Positions 25,575 to 34,082 of a stretch of DNA of 64,000 nt are shown piece after piece. Below the pieces are notes generated by a model. It saw only the letters and a program-made list of their open reading frames with translations. It had not been told where the DNA came from and ran no database searches. Numbering within the stretch: position 1 is the first letter of the stretch; each line of letters opens with the position of its first letter. Made by a program: the position numbers and the translations under genes. Source of the DNA: Bacillus subtilis. GTDB taxonomy: Bacteria; Pseudomonadota; Alphaproteobacteria; Rhizobiales; Rhizobiaceae. The stretch spans positions 1 through 64,000 of the forward strand of contig JAHREI010000001.1 in assembly GCA_021733665.1 (NCBI GenBank), in the 5' to 3' direction.

Positions 25575-26273
25575 TTACTGCAAACCTGAACCATAATCAT
25601 CGCCGTTGCGTGCCAGTGCAATTTCTGTAATCGCTACCAACGTTTCCGCGCGGGTTTTCAGATCAGGTGCTTCCAGCAGCGCTTGCTTTTCAGCCTCGCC
25701 AAATGGCGACATCATCGACAATGCATTGACCAGTGTCTCATTACCGGCCTTGGCAATGCTTTCCCAGTCGGCTTCAAGACCATTGACCTCGAGATAGTCG
25801 CGGAAAGCCTGCAACAATGCTTCGCGATCAACGTCTTTCTCGCCCTGCTCTTCTTCCAGATCCTGCAAGTAAGGCTTTACCCGTGCCATACGGAACGGAT
25901 GCGCTACTGAGAGCTCTTCTTCCAGCCGGAACCGGCAAATGCCCTGCACAGTGATCAGCACACGCCCGTCACCGGTTTCAGTATAGGAGGTGATCCGGCC
26001 AAGACAGCCAACAGCACTCAGTTCCGGTTTATCCGTTCCTTTTGCTGCACCTTCTTTATCTTCCACCGCAACACCGTTGACGATTTTCGGCTGAATAATA
26101 CCGATAATCCGGTCACCGGCCAAAGCTTCATCCACCATCACCAGATAGCGTGGCTCAAAAATATTCAGCGGCATTTGTCCGCGAGGCAATAACAGGCCGG
26201 CCACCAGCGGAAACACCGGAATCACTTCCGGCAAGTCTGACGCTTTTCTGTAATGGACATTGCCCGCCTGCAT
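25575..26273 (-). CDS. LON N-terminal substrate-binding domain protein
   Basis: A 232-residue stand-alone LON N-domain: [20 protein letters not shown] near the start and [19 protein letters not shown], then [20 protein letters not shown]. The AAA+ and protease domains of Lon are absent. Such proteins are thought to bind unfolded proteins. It sits 95 bp after the CnoX-like gene and 26 bp before the Trm112 gene, which suggests an operon for protein quality control, though this is inference. Confidence 0.92.
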   Translation of the reverse strand: MQAGNVHYRKASDLPEVIPVFPLVAGLLLPRGQMPLNIFEPRYLVMVDEALAGDRIIGIIQPKIVNGVAVEDKEGAAKGTDKPELSAVGCLGRITSYTETGDGRVLITVQGICRFRLEEELSVAHPFRMARVKPYLQDLEEEQGEKDVDREALLQAFRDYLEVNGLEADWESIAKAGNETLVNALSMMSPFGEAEKQALLEAPDLKTRAETLVAITEIALARNGDDYGSGLQ

Positions 26274-26368
26274 AAATTCACCTCACATCCACACCGGGCT
26301 TCTCGTCCGGCTTCATTTCATCATCAAAACGGAGCGATCCTGCTGGTCAAAGAGCGCTCCTGTCATTC

Positions 26369-27439
26369 TCAAGCAAACAAGAGCGACGACAATTTGCGGC
26401 GACCGCTCAAGCTTGCCGGATCTTTAAAGCCCCAGGCCTCAAAGAACTGCAGCAACTGCTTGCGTGCCCCATCATCATTCCATGTACGGTCTGCTTTCAT
26501 AATCGCCAGAAGCCCGTCGGCAGCCTCTTCACGCTTATCCAGCGCATTGGCAATCATCGCCAGATCAAAACGCGCCTGATGATCATTCGGATCTGCATTC
26601 AGACGTGCCTGCAATTCAGCAGGATTGCCAAGATGCGCAACCTGTTCGGCCAAAGCCAGCCGCGCTTCAACTGCACGGATAGCCGGATCTTCTTTCTGCT
26701 TTTCCGGTACACGTGCCAGCACTTCGCGGGCTTTTTCCAGATCACCAAGATCAAACAGACATCCGGCAAGACCAGCAAGGGCTATCATATTATCCGGCAC
26801 ATTTTGCAAAACAGCAGCATAAATCTGTGCAGCCTGATCCGGCTCGCCATGCGCCTGCATTTCCTGTGCAGCCGCCAAAGCTTCTTCAATGGCTGCCTGC
26901 GAGCCGCTGACAGAACCGGCACTCTTGGCAACTTTATCAATAAATTCTTTAATCTTGCTTTCCGGCAAAGCGCCCATGAAACCATCAACAGGCTGGCCAT
27001 TGACGAAAGCAATCACGGCCGGAATAGATTGAATACCCAATTGTCCGGCGATCACCGGATGATCGTCAATATTCATCTTCACAAGTTTAACAGTGCCCTG
27101 CGCTGCATTCACAGCGCTTTCAATCACCGGTGTCAGCTGACGGCACGGGCCGCACCACGGCGCCCAAAAATCGACCAGAACCGGCTGATTACGGGATTCA
27201 TTGATCACATCGGCAGCAAAATCCGCTGTCGTGGTATCTTTAATCAGTCCGGCAACCGCAGCACCGGAACTGCCAAAACCTGCCAAAGCGGACAGCGAGC
27301 CGGAATTGTCATCGTCCTGCGCCGGTGCAGGTGCAGTCGCCGCATTATTATAGGTTACGCTGGTATTACCCTGCGCGCCTGCCTGACCATAAGAGGCCCC
27401 ATAAGGATTGCCGCCAAAAGGATTGTTACCGCTATTCAT
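26369..27439 (-). CDS. thioredoxin-TPR co-chaperone (CnoX/YbbN-like)
   Basis: A 356-residue protein: a Gly/Asn-rich, probably disordered N-terminal segment (about 1-60), a thioredoxin domain with an intact CGPC active site in VLVDFWAPWCGPCRQLTPVI (about 91-110), and C-terminal tetratricopeptide-like helices (about 195-345). This is the YbbN/CnoX architecture, a co-chaperone that hands oxidation-damaged proteins to GroEL or DnaK. Because CGPC is intact, unlike in E. coli YbbN, it may also reduce disulfides. It is upstream of the LON-domain and Trm112 genes on the same strand. An inverted repeat lies 73-98 bp upstream of its start. Confidence 0.92.
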   Translation of the reverse strand: MNSGNNPFGGNPYGASYGQAGAQGNTSVTYNNAATAPAPAQDDDNSGSLSALAGFGSSGAAVAGLIKDTTTADFAADVINESRNQPVLVDFWAPWCGPCRQLTPVIESAVNAAQGTVKLVKMNIDDHPVIAGQLGIQSIPAVIAFVNGQPVDGFMGALPESKIKEFIDKVAKSAGSVSGSQAAIEEALAAAQEMQAHGEPDQAAQIYAAVLQNVPDNMIALAGLAGCLFDLGDLEKAREVLARVPEKQKEDPAIRAVEARLALAEQVAHLGNPAELQARLNADPNDHQARFDLAMIANALDKREEAADGLLAIMKADRTWNDDGARKQLLQFFEAWGFKDPASLSGRRKLSSLLFA

Positions 27440-27511
27440 TCTCGTCCCTTAATCCGCTCGTCTTGTCATAACAGGCACTGCAAAGCTGCTGCTGTCGCCA
27501 TGCTAATGATT

Positions 27512-27537
27512 ATGGCAGAATATAATATCTCTGCCAT
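27512..27537. promoter_or_regulatory. inverted repeat overlapping a possible -10 region upstream of the CnoX-like gene
   Basis: ATGGCAGA (27512-27519) and TCTGCCAT (27530-27537) frame an AT-rich centre that on the minus strand reads TATTATATT, a possible -10. No U-run follows, so an operator is likelier than a terminator. Confidence 0.35.
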
Positions 27538-27588
27538 GTTAATTCGGCATTTTCATGCGCGCTTTCAACCCCTCTTTCGAGGTTCGCA

Positions 27589-28104
27589 TCAGGCAGAAGC
27601 AACCTCTGCTGTACTCACAGACAATATACGCACATCATGGCCTGTTGCCTTCAGAAAACGTATCAGGTCATCACGATGAATGGAGGTTGTCGCTTCATTC
27701 GTCAGCGGATGCGCATTGATAATCTCATGACGCATCAAAGCCTCATCGAGAATAATGCTGACTTTATGCTCGCTGTCATTGACCGCCCCCAAAACGGAAA
27801 CCGATCCCGGTATCAGCCCCAGATATTCCATCAGCTTTTCCGGCTTACCGAAAGAAACCTTGCTGGCGGCACCAATCACCGTGTGAATCGTCTTCAGATC
27901 AACAATTGCATCTTCCTCAACAGTCACCAGAAAGAAATTGTCTTTCTTATCTTTCAGAAAAAGATTCTTGGTGTGCCCGCCCGCAATCTCGCCACGCAGA
28001 TTTTGAGAATCAACAACGGTAAACAAAGGCGGATGGGTTACTGTTTTCACCTCGATCCCCAATGATGCGAGATAATCATGCAATTCAGCAGCAGTTTTCG
28101 GCAT
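27589..28104 (-). CDS. prdX: prolyl-tRNA deacylase (ProXp-ala / YbaK family)
   Basis: A 171-residue YbaK/EbsC-fold editing enzyme that hydrolyses mischarged Ala-tRNA(Pro). The N-terminal helix MPKTAAELHDYLASLGIEV and the conserved GGHTKNLFLKDKKDNFFLV core and SVLGAVNDSEH segment are typical of the ProXp-ala group. ProRS is not in the window. It is the first of the same-strand group, 149 bp before the CnoX-like gene. A promoter seems to lie in that gap. Confidence 0.93.
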   Translation of the reverse strand: MPKTAAELHDYLASLGIEVKTVTHPPLFTVVDSQNLRGEIAGGHTKNLFLKDKKDNFFLVTVEEDAIVDLKTIHTVIGAASKVSFGKPEKLMEYLGLIPGSVSVLGAVNDSEHKVSIILDEALMRHEIINAHPLTNEATTSIHRDDLIRFLKATGHDVRILSVSTAEVASA

Positions 28105-28330
28105 TATTTTATTTCTCCTCCATGAAAAACTATACCACTCTTATAAAACTGCCACCCTAAATGCAAAATTCCTGAAAAATTGCGCGCTTAAATCCGAATC
28201 ATAACAAGGATTTATGCCTTCACTCCCGCCTAATCCGATATATCAGAGCTCCGAGAACCACAAATTCGGCCTGTAATGTACATTTTTGTAATTATACACA
28301 AAACTGTTTGATGTTTTTGCAAATTCCCTG

Positions 28331-28359
28331 TTGCAAATCACCTGAGCTTTTGCCATATA
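28331..28359 (+). promoter_or_regulatory. promoter of tRNA-Gly copy 1
   Basis: TTGCAA (28331-28336), 17-bp spacer, CATATA (28354-28359), about 30 bp before the tRNA. Confidence 0.5.
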
Positions 28360-28388
28360 GCGCAGGCCTAACCAACAAACTGGCGCGA

Positions 28389-28463
28389 GCGGGTGTAGCT
28401 CAGGGGTAGAGCACAACCTTGCCAAGGTTGGGGTCGAGGGTTCGAATCCCTTCGCCCGCTCCA
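28389..28463 (+). tRNA. tRNA-Gly (anticodon GCC), copy 1
   Basis: The acceptor arms GCGGGTG and CGCCCGC pair, with encoded CCA at 28461-28463. The anticodon arm AACCTTGCCAAGGTT shows anticodon GCC for glycine. The T-arm GAGGGTTCGAATCCCTT is standard. 75 nt. Confidence 0.97.
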
Positions 28464-28480
28464 GTTTGGTTAAGCCTTCA

Positions 28481-28506
28481 AAAGCCGCGCAACAGCGCGG
28501 CTTTTT
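28481..28506 (+). terminator. terminator of tRNA-Gly copy 1
   Basis: AAAGCCGCGC and GCGCGGCTTT arms followed by Ts. Confidence 0.82.
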
Positions 28507-28608
28507 GCTTTTCTGATTGTATTTCCCCTTAACTGACACATCCTCAAAACCAGATTACTGTTTTGTCGTAAAGCCTTCAAAAAAATTACAGATTTTGAAT
28601 TTTCCCTA

Positions 28609-28637
28609 TTGCAAATCACTTGAGATTTTGACATATA
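28609..28637 (+). promoter_or_regulatory. promoter of tRNA-Gly copy 2
   Basis: TTGCAA (28609-28614), 17-bp spacer, CATATA (28632-28637), identical in position to copy 1. Confidence 0.5.
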
Positions 28638-28666
28638 GCGCAGGCCTAACCAACAAACTGGCGCGA

Positions 28667-28741
28667 GCGGGTGTAGCTCAGGGGTAGAGCACAACCTTGC
28701 CAAGGTTGGGGTCGAGGGTTCGAATCCCTTCGCCCGCTCCA
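28667..28741 (+). tRNA. tRNA-Gly (anticodon GCC), copy 2
   Basis: Identical to copy 1 over all 75 bases, including the encoded CCA (28739-28741). Confidence 0.97.
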
Positions 28742-28757
28742 GTTTGGTTAAGCCTCC

Positions 28758-28784
28758 AAAAGCCGCGCACTGCGCGGCTTTTTG
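28758..28784 (+). terminator. terminator of tRNA-Gly copy 2
   Basis: AAAAGCCGCGCA and TGCGCGGCTTTT arms followed by Ts; one base differs in loop length from copy 1. Confidence 0.82.
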
Positions 28785-28869
28785 CTTTTCTGATTTCAGC
28801 TTTTATTTCTCCCGATGTCAGCGCCGAATATCGCGGCGCATTGAATGCTCGTGCAAATAAGCATGACAC

Positions 28870-28908
28870 AAAAAAAGAGCATTTCCGATCTATGATCAGA
28901 AATGCTCT
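28870..28908 (-). terminator. palindromic element acting as terminator after the sit operon
   Basis: AGAGCATTTC (28876-28885) and GAAATGCTCT (28899-28908) match the RIME-like core. On the minus strand the stem is followed by a run of seven Ts. It ends the sitABCD transcript. Confidence 0.65.
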
Positions 28909-28952
28909 CAGCGCGACGCCTTGCTTACAGAGAATCGTTTTCGGGCATGAAG

Positions 28953-29801
28953 TTAAGAGGAGAAAACCTGCCTCTCTGTGCGGGCAATACGACGGCGCGC
29001 TATGATAAACGCCGCAATAAACACCAAGGTCATCAGCAGAACGATGGTTGGTGCAGGTGCACTGTCGATAAAGAACGAGACATAAACGCCAAGCCCCGAT
29101 GAAGCGACAGCCACAATCACCGCAACAACCAGCATGGAACTGAAATTACGCGTCAGCAGGAAGGCAATTGCCCCCGGTGCAATCAGAATCGCAATTGCCA
29201 GAATGATGCCGACAGCTTTCAAGGCACCAACAATGGTCAGCGACAGAATCGCCAGCAGACCATAATGCAGCAATCTGACCGGCAGTCCCACAGCCTGTGC
29301 CTGCGCCGGATCAAAAGCATGCAGCAGCAGATCCCGCCATTTCAGCACCAGAAGAGCAGTTACAATCACAGCAATGATTGCTGTCTCAATCATATCCTGC
29401 TTGCCGATGCCAAGAATGTCACCGAACAGAATGTGATCCAGATGCACATCAGACTGCACCTTCACATACATCACCAGTCCGAGACCAAACATACCGGAGA
29501 AGACAACGCCCATAATGGTATCTTGTTTGATGCGGCTGTTTTCTTTCAGAAAACCGGTTGCCAGTGCACAAAACATCCCGGCCACAAAAGCGCCGATCGC
29601 CAGCGGAATATTGATAATATAGGCCAGCACCACGCCCGGCAGTACCGCATGGGAAACAGCATCTCCCATCAGCGACCAGCCCTTAAGCACAAGAAAACAC
29701 GATAATAATGCGGCCGGTATCGCGATCAGCATAGCAATAACCATAGCATTGACCATAAATTCAAAGCGAAACGGCATCATCAGAGTTTCAAACAGGCTCA
29801 T
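28953..29801 (-). CDS. sitD: metal ABC transporter permease (SitD-like)
   Basis: A 282-residue ABC-3 family permease with about eight to nine membrane helices. The family pattern DAVSHAVLPGVVLAYI and GALKAVGIILAIAILIAPGA is present. It ends in a basic tail, ARRRIARTERQVFS. It overlaps the sitC stop by four bases and is the last gene of the four-gene importer. With SitC it forms the membrane channel for Mn2+ or Fe2+. Confidence 0.92.
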   Translation of the reverse strand: MSLFETLMMPFRFEFMVNAMVIAMLIAIPAALLSCFLVLKGWSLMGDAVSHAVLPGVVLAYIINIPLAIGAFVAGMFCALATGFLKENSRIKQDTIMGVVFSGMFGLGLVMYVKVQSDVHLDHILFGDILGIGKQDMIETAIIAVIVTALLVLKWRDLLLHAFDPAQAQAVGLPVRLLHYGLLAILSLTIVGALKAVGIILAIAILIAPGAIAFLLTRNFSSMLVVAVIVAVASSGLGVYVSFFIDSAPAPTIVLLMTLVFIAAFIIARRRIARTERQVFSS

Positions 29802-30661
29802 GACTGCACCTCCGCTTTAAGCGACTGAGCGGCACGGCGCCTTGCAGCCAACATGCCGTGCTTCGGCGCGAAGAAAAATGCTGCCAGAAAGATCAGCGTC
29901 TGCATGACAACAATAATCCCACCGGTCGCACCATCGAGAAAATAGCTGATATAAGCGCCGGTAAAACTGGTGAGCGTTCCGATGATCACAGCAATCGTCA
30001 GCAAACGCGGAAAGCGATCTGTCAGCAAATAGGCTGTTGCTCCGGGGGTCACCACCATAGAGATCACCAGAAATGCACCCACTGTCTGCATCGCTGCAAC
30101 GGTACAGGCCGACAACAATGTGAAGAAAATCACTTTCAGTACAGTCGGATTCAGGCCGATCGAACGGGCATGGCTCTCATCAAAGAAAGTCACCATCAGG
30201 TCTTTCCAGATAAACAACAACACGACCAGAGATACAAAGCCGATTATCGCCAGTTGCAGTGTATCCGCCGGTGTAATCGCCAGAATATTGCCCAGTACAA
30301 TGGTCTGAATGCTGACTGCGGTTGGTTTCAACGACACCATAAACAGGCCAAGACCAAAGAAGGATGTGAAAATCAAACCGATAATCGCATCTTCTTTTAG
30401 CTTTGTACGCTCATTGAGAAACAGCATCGCGGCCGCAGCCAGACCGCCGGAGAAGAAAGCACCGATCGCAAAAGGCAGACCGAGCATATAAGCCCCCGCC
30501 ACCCCCGGTACGATGGAGTGAGACAGAGCATCGCCGATCAGTGACCAGCCTTTGAGCATCAGATAGCCGGACAGGAATGCGCACACGCCTCCGACCAGTG
30601 CCGAAACCCACATAGCATTGATCATATATTGATAGGAGAACGGCTCAAGCAGCAGTTCCAT
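29798..30661 (-). CDS. sitC: metal ABC transporter permease (SitC-like)
   Basis: A 287-residue ABC-3 permease, the paralogue of SitD: DALSHSIVPGVAGAYMLGLP near residue 45 and the second-half segment AMQTVGAFLVISMVVTPGAT. It shares one base with the stop of the ATPase gene upstream (start ATG at 30661). The two permeases make up the heterodimeric membrane part. Confidence 0.92.
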   Translation of the reverse strand: MELLLEPFSYQYMINAMWVSALVGGVCAFLSGYLMLKGWSLIGDALSHSIVPGVAGAYMLGLPFAIGAFFSGGLAAAAMLFLNERTKLKEDAIIGLIFTSFFGLGLFMVSLKPTAVSIQTIVLGNILAITPADTLQLAIIGFVSLVVLLFIWKDLMVTFFDESHARSIGLNPTVLKVIFFTLLSACTVAAMQTVGAFLVISMVVTPGATAYLLTDRFPRLLTIAVIIGTLTSFTGAYISYFLDGATGGIIVVMQTLIFLAAFFFAPKHGMLAARRRAAQSLKAEVQS

Positions 30662-31554
30662 TACTCTGCTCCCTTACCGTGATTGTCCTGATAGAGCACC
30701 AGCGGCCGCTCATCATCGGTCAGAATATTCACCGGATGCGCTTTACCTTTATCGGCATCATTGAGCACGAAATGGCGCAAAACACCGCCGAAAGTTTTCT
30801 CAAGATTAGCCTGCGTAAAGATGGTCTCCGTATCACCATAGGCCAGAACAGTGCGGTTCAGCAGCACTGTGCGGTCACAGAATTCCGGCACACTGCCCAG
30901 ATTATGGGTCGAGACGAACATCACCCGTCCCTCATCACGCAGGTCACGCAGCAGCTTGATGATGGCTTCTTCGGTTTTGACATCCACACCGGTAAAAGGC
31001 TCATCCAGAAGGATGACTTTACCATCCTGCGCAAGCGCACGCGCCAGAAAGACACGTTTCTTCTGACCGCCGGATAATTCACCGATCTGGCGCTTGCGGA
31101 AATCACTCATACCGACACGCGCCAGCGCATCTGTTACCGCCTGATAATCAACCTGTTTAGCGCGGCGCATCATGCCCATATGACCATAGCGTCCCATCAT
31201 CACTACATCTTCAACGAGAACCGGAAAGTTCCAGTCCACATCTTCCGACTGCGGAACATAGGCAACGAGATTGCTCTTAAGTGCTTGTTTGACCGGAAGT
31301 CCGAGAATGCGGATATCGCCTTTCGCCAGCCGTACAAAGCCCATCAGTGCTTTGAACAATGTGGATTTACCGGAACCGTTCACGCCCACAAGTGCGGTGA
31401 TTGTACCGGTCGGAATTTCAAAGCTGGCATCGCGTAGGGCCGTATGACCATTGCGATAGGTTACTGTCGCACCACTCACCATAAGCCCTGCCCCCGCATC
31501 GGATGATGCGGGAGAGCGGACTGTCGTTGGGCGGACATTAAGCGGGGCATTCAT
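30661..31554 (-). CDS. sitB: metal ABC transporter ATP-binding protein (SitB-like)
   Basis: A 297-residue ATPase. Walker A is [14 protein letters not shown] (about residues 57-64), signature [15 protein letters not shown], Walker [13 protein letters not shown]. The A-loop and the [15 protein letters not shown]-loop region, typical of Mn/Zn/Fe importers, are present. There is an N-terminal extension of about 28 residues and a C-terminal tail beyond the core. It overlaps both neighbours by one base, indicating tight translational coupling. Confidence 0.94.
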   Translation of the reverse strand: MNAPLNVRPTTVRSPASSDAGAGLMVSGATVTYRNGHTALRDASFEIPTGTITALVGVNGSGKSTLFKALMGFVRLAKGDIRILGLPVKQALKSNLVAYVPQSEDVDWNFPVLVEDVVMMGRYGHMGMMRRAKQVDYQAVTDALARVGMSDFRKRQIGELSGGQKKRVFLARALAQDGKVILLDEPFTGVDVKTEEAIIKLLRDLRDEGRVMFVSTHNLGSVPEFCDRTVLLNRTVLAYGDTETIFTQANLEKTFGGVLRHFVLNDADKGKAHPVNILTDDERPLVLYQDNHGKGAE

Positions 31555-32474
31555 TATTTCGCATCTCCGGATTTAAGACCCTTCGCAATCGTGTCAGTCG
31601 TCACACGTAGAAGGTCGAGATAGGTCGGCACGGCACCGTCCGGCTCTGACAGTGAATCCACATACAGAACGCCGCCGTAATTCGCGCCGGTTTCAGAAGC
31701 CACCTGCTGGGCAGGCGCCGGAGAGATCGTGCTTTCAGAGAAAACCACAGTGATATTGTTCTTGCGAACGGCATCAATCACTTTGCGAACCTGCTGCGGT
31801 GTACCCTGCTGATCAGCATTGATCGGCCAGAGATAAAGTTCTTTTAGGTTGAGATCGCGCGCCAGATAGCTGAAGGCACCTTCACTGGTCACCAGCCAGC
31901 GCTTGTCTTCCGGAATATCTTTCAGCTCATCCTTGATCGGATCAATCAATGCCTTGAGCTTAGCCTTATAGGCGTCAGCATTAGCTTTATAGATTTCCGC
32001 ATTTTCCGGATCGTGTTTCACGAAAGCATCGCGGATATTATCGACATAGATCATCCCTGCCGAAGGCGACATCCAGGCATGCGGGTTAGGCTTACCGCTA
32101 TACGGACCTTCAGTAATGCCCATCGGCTCAACACCTTCAGACACAACAACACTTGGCACATCTTTCAGGTGCTGGAAGAATTTTTCAAACCAGCGCTCAA
32201 GATTAAGCCCGTTCCAGAAGATCAGCTGTGCACCTTGCGCCTTCATAATATCGCCCGGGGTCGGCTGATAATCGTGAATTTCCGCATCCGGCTTGGTGAT
32301 GGATTCAACAATCGCAGCATCGCCTGCAACATTACGTGCAATATCAGCAATAACCGTAAAGGTTGTCACTGCCTTGAATTTTTCCTTAGCCGCAGCAGGC
32401 ACCACGACAAGCGCTGCAGAAAAAGCTGTACCAATAATACCGGCCAGCAGCACGCGCCTCATTTTGCTGAACAT
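31554..32474 (-). CDS. sitA: periplasmic metal-binding protein of a Mn/Fe ABC importer (SitA-like)
   Basis: A 306-residue cluster A-I solute-binding protein. The signal peptide ends near [10 protein letters not shown] (about residue 29). The predicted metal ligands are His67 ([11 protein letters not shown]), His132 (NPHAWMSP), Glu198 ([12 protein letters not shown]) and Asp273 ([10 protein letters not shown]), the H-H-E-D set of the Mn/Fe type rather than the His-rich loop of ZnuA. I chose the ATG at 32474, which has GAGGAG upstream. It is first in sitABCD and divergent from irr, with two palindromes in the 144-bp gap, so it is probably repressed when metal is plentiful. Confidence 0.94.
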   Translation of the reverse strand: MFSKMRRVLLAGIIGTAFSAALVVVPAAAKEKFKAVTTFTVIADIARNVAGDAAIVESITKPDAEIHDYQPTPGDIMKAQGAQLIFWNGLNLERWFEKFFQHLKDVPSVVVSEGVEPMGITEGPYSGKPNPHAWMSPSAGMIYVDNIRDAFVKHDPENAEIYKANADAYKAKLKALIDPIKDELKDIPEDKRWLVTSEGAFSYLARDLNLKELYLWPINADQQGTPQQVRKVIDAVRKNNITVVFSESTISPAPAQQVASETGANYGGVLYVDSLSEPDGAVPTYLDLLRVTTDTIAKGLKSGDAK

Positions 32475-32528
32475 TCTCAACTCCTCAATCCATACCAGAT
32501 TTCGTTCTTGCAAATAGAAAATCCTAGT

Positions 32529-32549
32529 TGCAAATGATTGTCAATTGCA
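32529..32549. promoter_or_regulatory. operator palindrome 1 in the sitA-irr gap (Fur/Mur-type)
   Basis: A 21-bp imperfect palindrome with TGCAA...TTGCA ends, matching 8 of 10 positions in each half, 55 bp before sitA. The TGCAAAT half-site resembles Mur (Fur-family Mn2+ regulator) boxes of rhizobia. Confidence 0.55.
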
Positions 32550-32575
32550 CTCTTCGTAATGAGTCTGCAATAATT

Positions 32576-32598
32576 TTGCAAGTGAAAATCATTCGCAA
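32576..32598. promoter_or_regulatory. operator palindrome 2 in the sitA-irr gap
   Basis: A second 23-bp palindrome with TTGCAAGTGA and TCATTCGCAA halves (8 of 11 positions paired). It lies 20 bp before the irr start. Together with the first it forms a larger inverted repeat of CTAGTTGC-AATGAT (32524-32538 and 32588-32602), so both divergent genes could be controlled together. Confidence 0.5.
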
Positions 32599-32618
32599 CT
32601 AGAATAACGGATCGTGCT

Positions 32619-33098
32619 ATGCTGGAAGTACCTGAAAATTTACGTGCGCAATTGCGGTCGCAACGCCTGATGCAAATGCAGGATACGTCCCGTATCCGGC
32701 CTGTTTTGCAGAAAGCCGGCCTTCGCCCAACCAAACAACGTCTTTTACTCGGCCAATTTTTGCTCAGTGGTCATCACCAGCATATTTCTGCCGATGATCT
32801 GCATTTGCTCGTGCTGCATAATGGTTTCAGCATGTCGCTGGCGACCGTCTATAATACGCTCAATCAGTTTGCTGAGGCCGGTCTGATCCGCAAAATATCT
32901 GTCAGCGGTCAACGCACATTTTTTGATACCAATGCCCATAATCATCAGCATTTTTATTTTGAGGATGAGGATCGGATGATTGATATCGGCGGTGCCCCTC
33001 TCATGCTTTCACCAGCGCCACAGGCTCCGGCGGGCTATACAATTAGCAAAATCGATATTCTGGTCAGCCTGAAGAAAGTGGAAAATAAGCAATTGTGA
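32619..33098 (+). CDS. irr: Irr-type Fur family transcriptional regulator
   Basis: A 159-residue Fur-superfamily protein of the Irr branch, an alphaproteobacterial sensor of haem/iron. The helix-turn-helix region is LRPTKQRLLLGQFLLSG, followed by the SMSLATVYNTLNQFAEAGLI recognition helix and wing, then the haem/metal-linked histidines in NAHNHQHFYFEDEDR. The C-terminal dimer domain ends with ISKIDILVSLKKVENKQL. Ordinary Fur has HHDH-type sites with extra Cys that are absent here. It is divergent from sitA. The start at 32619 has only a weak ribosome site; an alternative in-frame ATG lies 51 bases downstream. Confidence 0.86.
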   Translation: MLEVPENLRAQLRSQRLMQMQDTSRIRPVLQKAGLRPTKQRLLLGQFLLSGHHQHISADDLHLLVLHNGFSMSLATVYNTLNQFAEAGLIRKISVSGQRTFFDTNAHNHQHFYFEDEDRMIDIGGAPLMLSPAPQAPAGYTISKIDILVSLKKVENKQL

Positions 33099-33138
33099 AT
33101 GTTACAATTGTGTCACCGGCCTGATGTCTGTCTGTCAC
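33099..33138 (+). promoter_or_regulatory. Pho-box-like array of four heptamers with 11-bp period
   Basis: Heptamers ATGTTAC (33099), GTGTCAC (33110), CTGATGT (33121) and CTGTCAC (33132) start exactly 11 bp apart. They match the PhoB unit CTGTCA(T/C) at 5, 6, 4 and 7 of 7 positions. The array lies 95 bp before the phosphoesterase-ABC operon. Confidence 0.55.
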
Positions 33139-33233
33139 CAACGCAGTGTAGTGAACGCGCAGTGGCGGTCTGTGTCCCCCGTTAGAAATACACATCCGCA
33201 TCTTCTCTTCAAACTCTGTGAAGGAGCAGATCC

Positions 33234-34082
33234 ATGCGGATTGTTCAGATTACCGATACTCACCTCAGCCCGTCCAAAGCCCATTTCACTAAAAACTGGC
33301 GTCCGCTTGTCGAATGGCTGGAAGAGGTTCAACCGGATCTCGTCATCCATACCGGTGATCTGGCTGTCGATGGTGCGGATTTTGACGATGATCTGACCTT
33401 CTGTGCTGATCTGCTTGGCGAACTGAACATGCCGGTGCTCTGTGTGCCCGGCAATCACGATGTCGGCCATCTGCCTTCCTCGCTGCAACCAGTCAATGAT
33501 GAGCGTCTTGCACGCTGGCGTGATCTGGTCGGCCCTGACCGTTGGGTGCATGATCAGTCCGGCTGGCGACTGATCGGCCTCAACAGTCTGCTGATCGGCA
33601 GCGGCCATGCGGAAGAAGAAGAACAGTATCAGTGGCTGGAAGTAACACTGAACGATGCCAACGGCAAACCTGTAGCTATCTTTGCGCATAAGCCACTTTT
33701 CGTGGATAGTCCTGATGAAGGTGACAGCGGCTATTGGGGTGCCGCCCCGAAAGATCGTAAACGCCTTCTCGAGCTGTTCAACGCGTATAATGTCCGCCTT
33801 TATGCCAGCGGCCATCTGCACCGCGCATGGGCTGGCCATCATCAGGGAATTTCCCTGATCTGGGGGCCTTCATCCGGCTTTATCGTCGGGCCGATGGAAC
33901 GCGATTTACCGGGTGAGCGCATTGTCGGCGCAGTGATCCATACACTGAGCGATACAGTCCACAGCGAGATCACCGAACTGACACAGCTGCGTCCTTATCT
34001 GCTCGATGATGTGCTGCATGAAGTTTATCCTTCGAGCCATACTGCCGTTATCGCAAATGCGGATGAAACGGAGCAGGCATAA
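33234..34082 (+). CDS. class III metallophosphoesterase (GpdQ/CpdA-like phosphodiesterase)
   Basis: A 282-residue binuclear metallophosphoesterase. Metal ligands appear in order: DTH (Asp8, His10), GD (Asp42), GNHD (Asn74, His75), AHKP (His152) and GHLH (His194, His196). There is no signal peptide, so it acts in the cytoplasm. CpdA cleaves cAMP and GpdQ cleaves glycerophosphodiesters. Here the gene heads an operon with an Ugp-like importer and a Pho-box array, which favours glycerophosphodiester or another imported phosphodiester as substrate (inference). It overlaps the next start by one base. A good AAGGAG precedes the ATG. Confidence 0.86.
   Translation: MRIVQITDTHLSPSKAHFTKNWRPLVEWLEEVQPDLVIHTGDLAVDGADFDDDLTFCADLLGELNMPVLCVPGNHDVGHLPSSLQPVNDERLARWRDLVGPDRWVHDQSGWRLIGLNSLLIGSGHAEEEEQYQWLEVTLNDANGKPVAIFAHKPLFVDSPDEGDSGYWGAAPKDRKRLLELFNAYNVRLYASGHLHRAWAGHHQGISLIWGPSSGFIVGPMERDLPGERIVGAVIHTLSDTVHSEITELTQLRPYLLDDVLHEVYPSSHTAVIANADETEQA

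Larger units (their letters stand above)
28322..28795 (+). repeat. tandem duplication of a tRNA-Gly transcription unit
   Basis: Unit one (28322-28517) and unit two (28600-28795) are offset by exactly 278 bp. Both contain a promoter, an identical tRNA and a terminator hairpin. The tRNA and its immediate flanks are identical or nearly so. The distal parts have diverged at several positions. Confidence 0.85.

Noticed and set aside
28243-28869. Minus-strand frames through the tRNA-Gly genes that translate to AKGFEPSTPTLARLCS-type peptides
   Set aside because: They are antisense to the tRNAs; peptides of this kind are a known artefact in databases. The tRNA structures explain the sequence.
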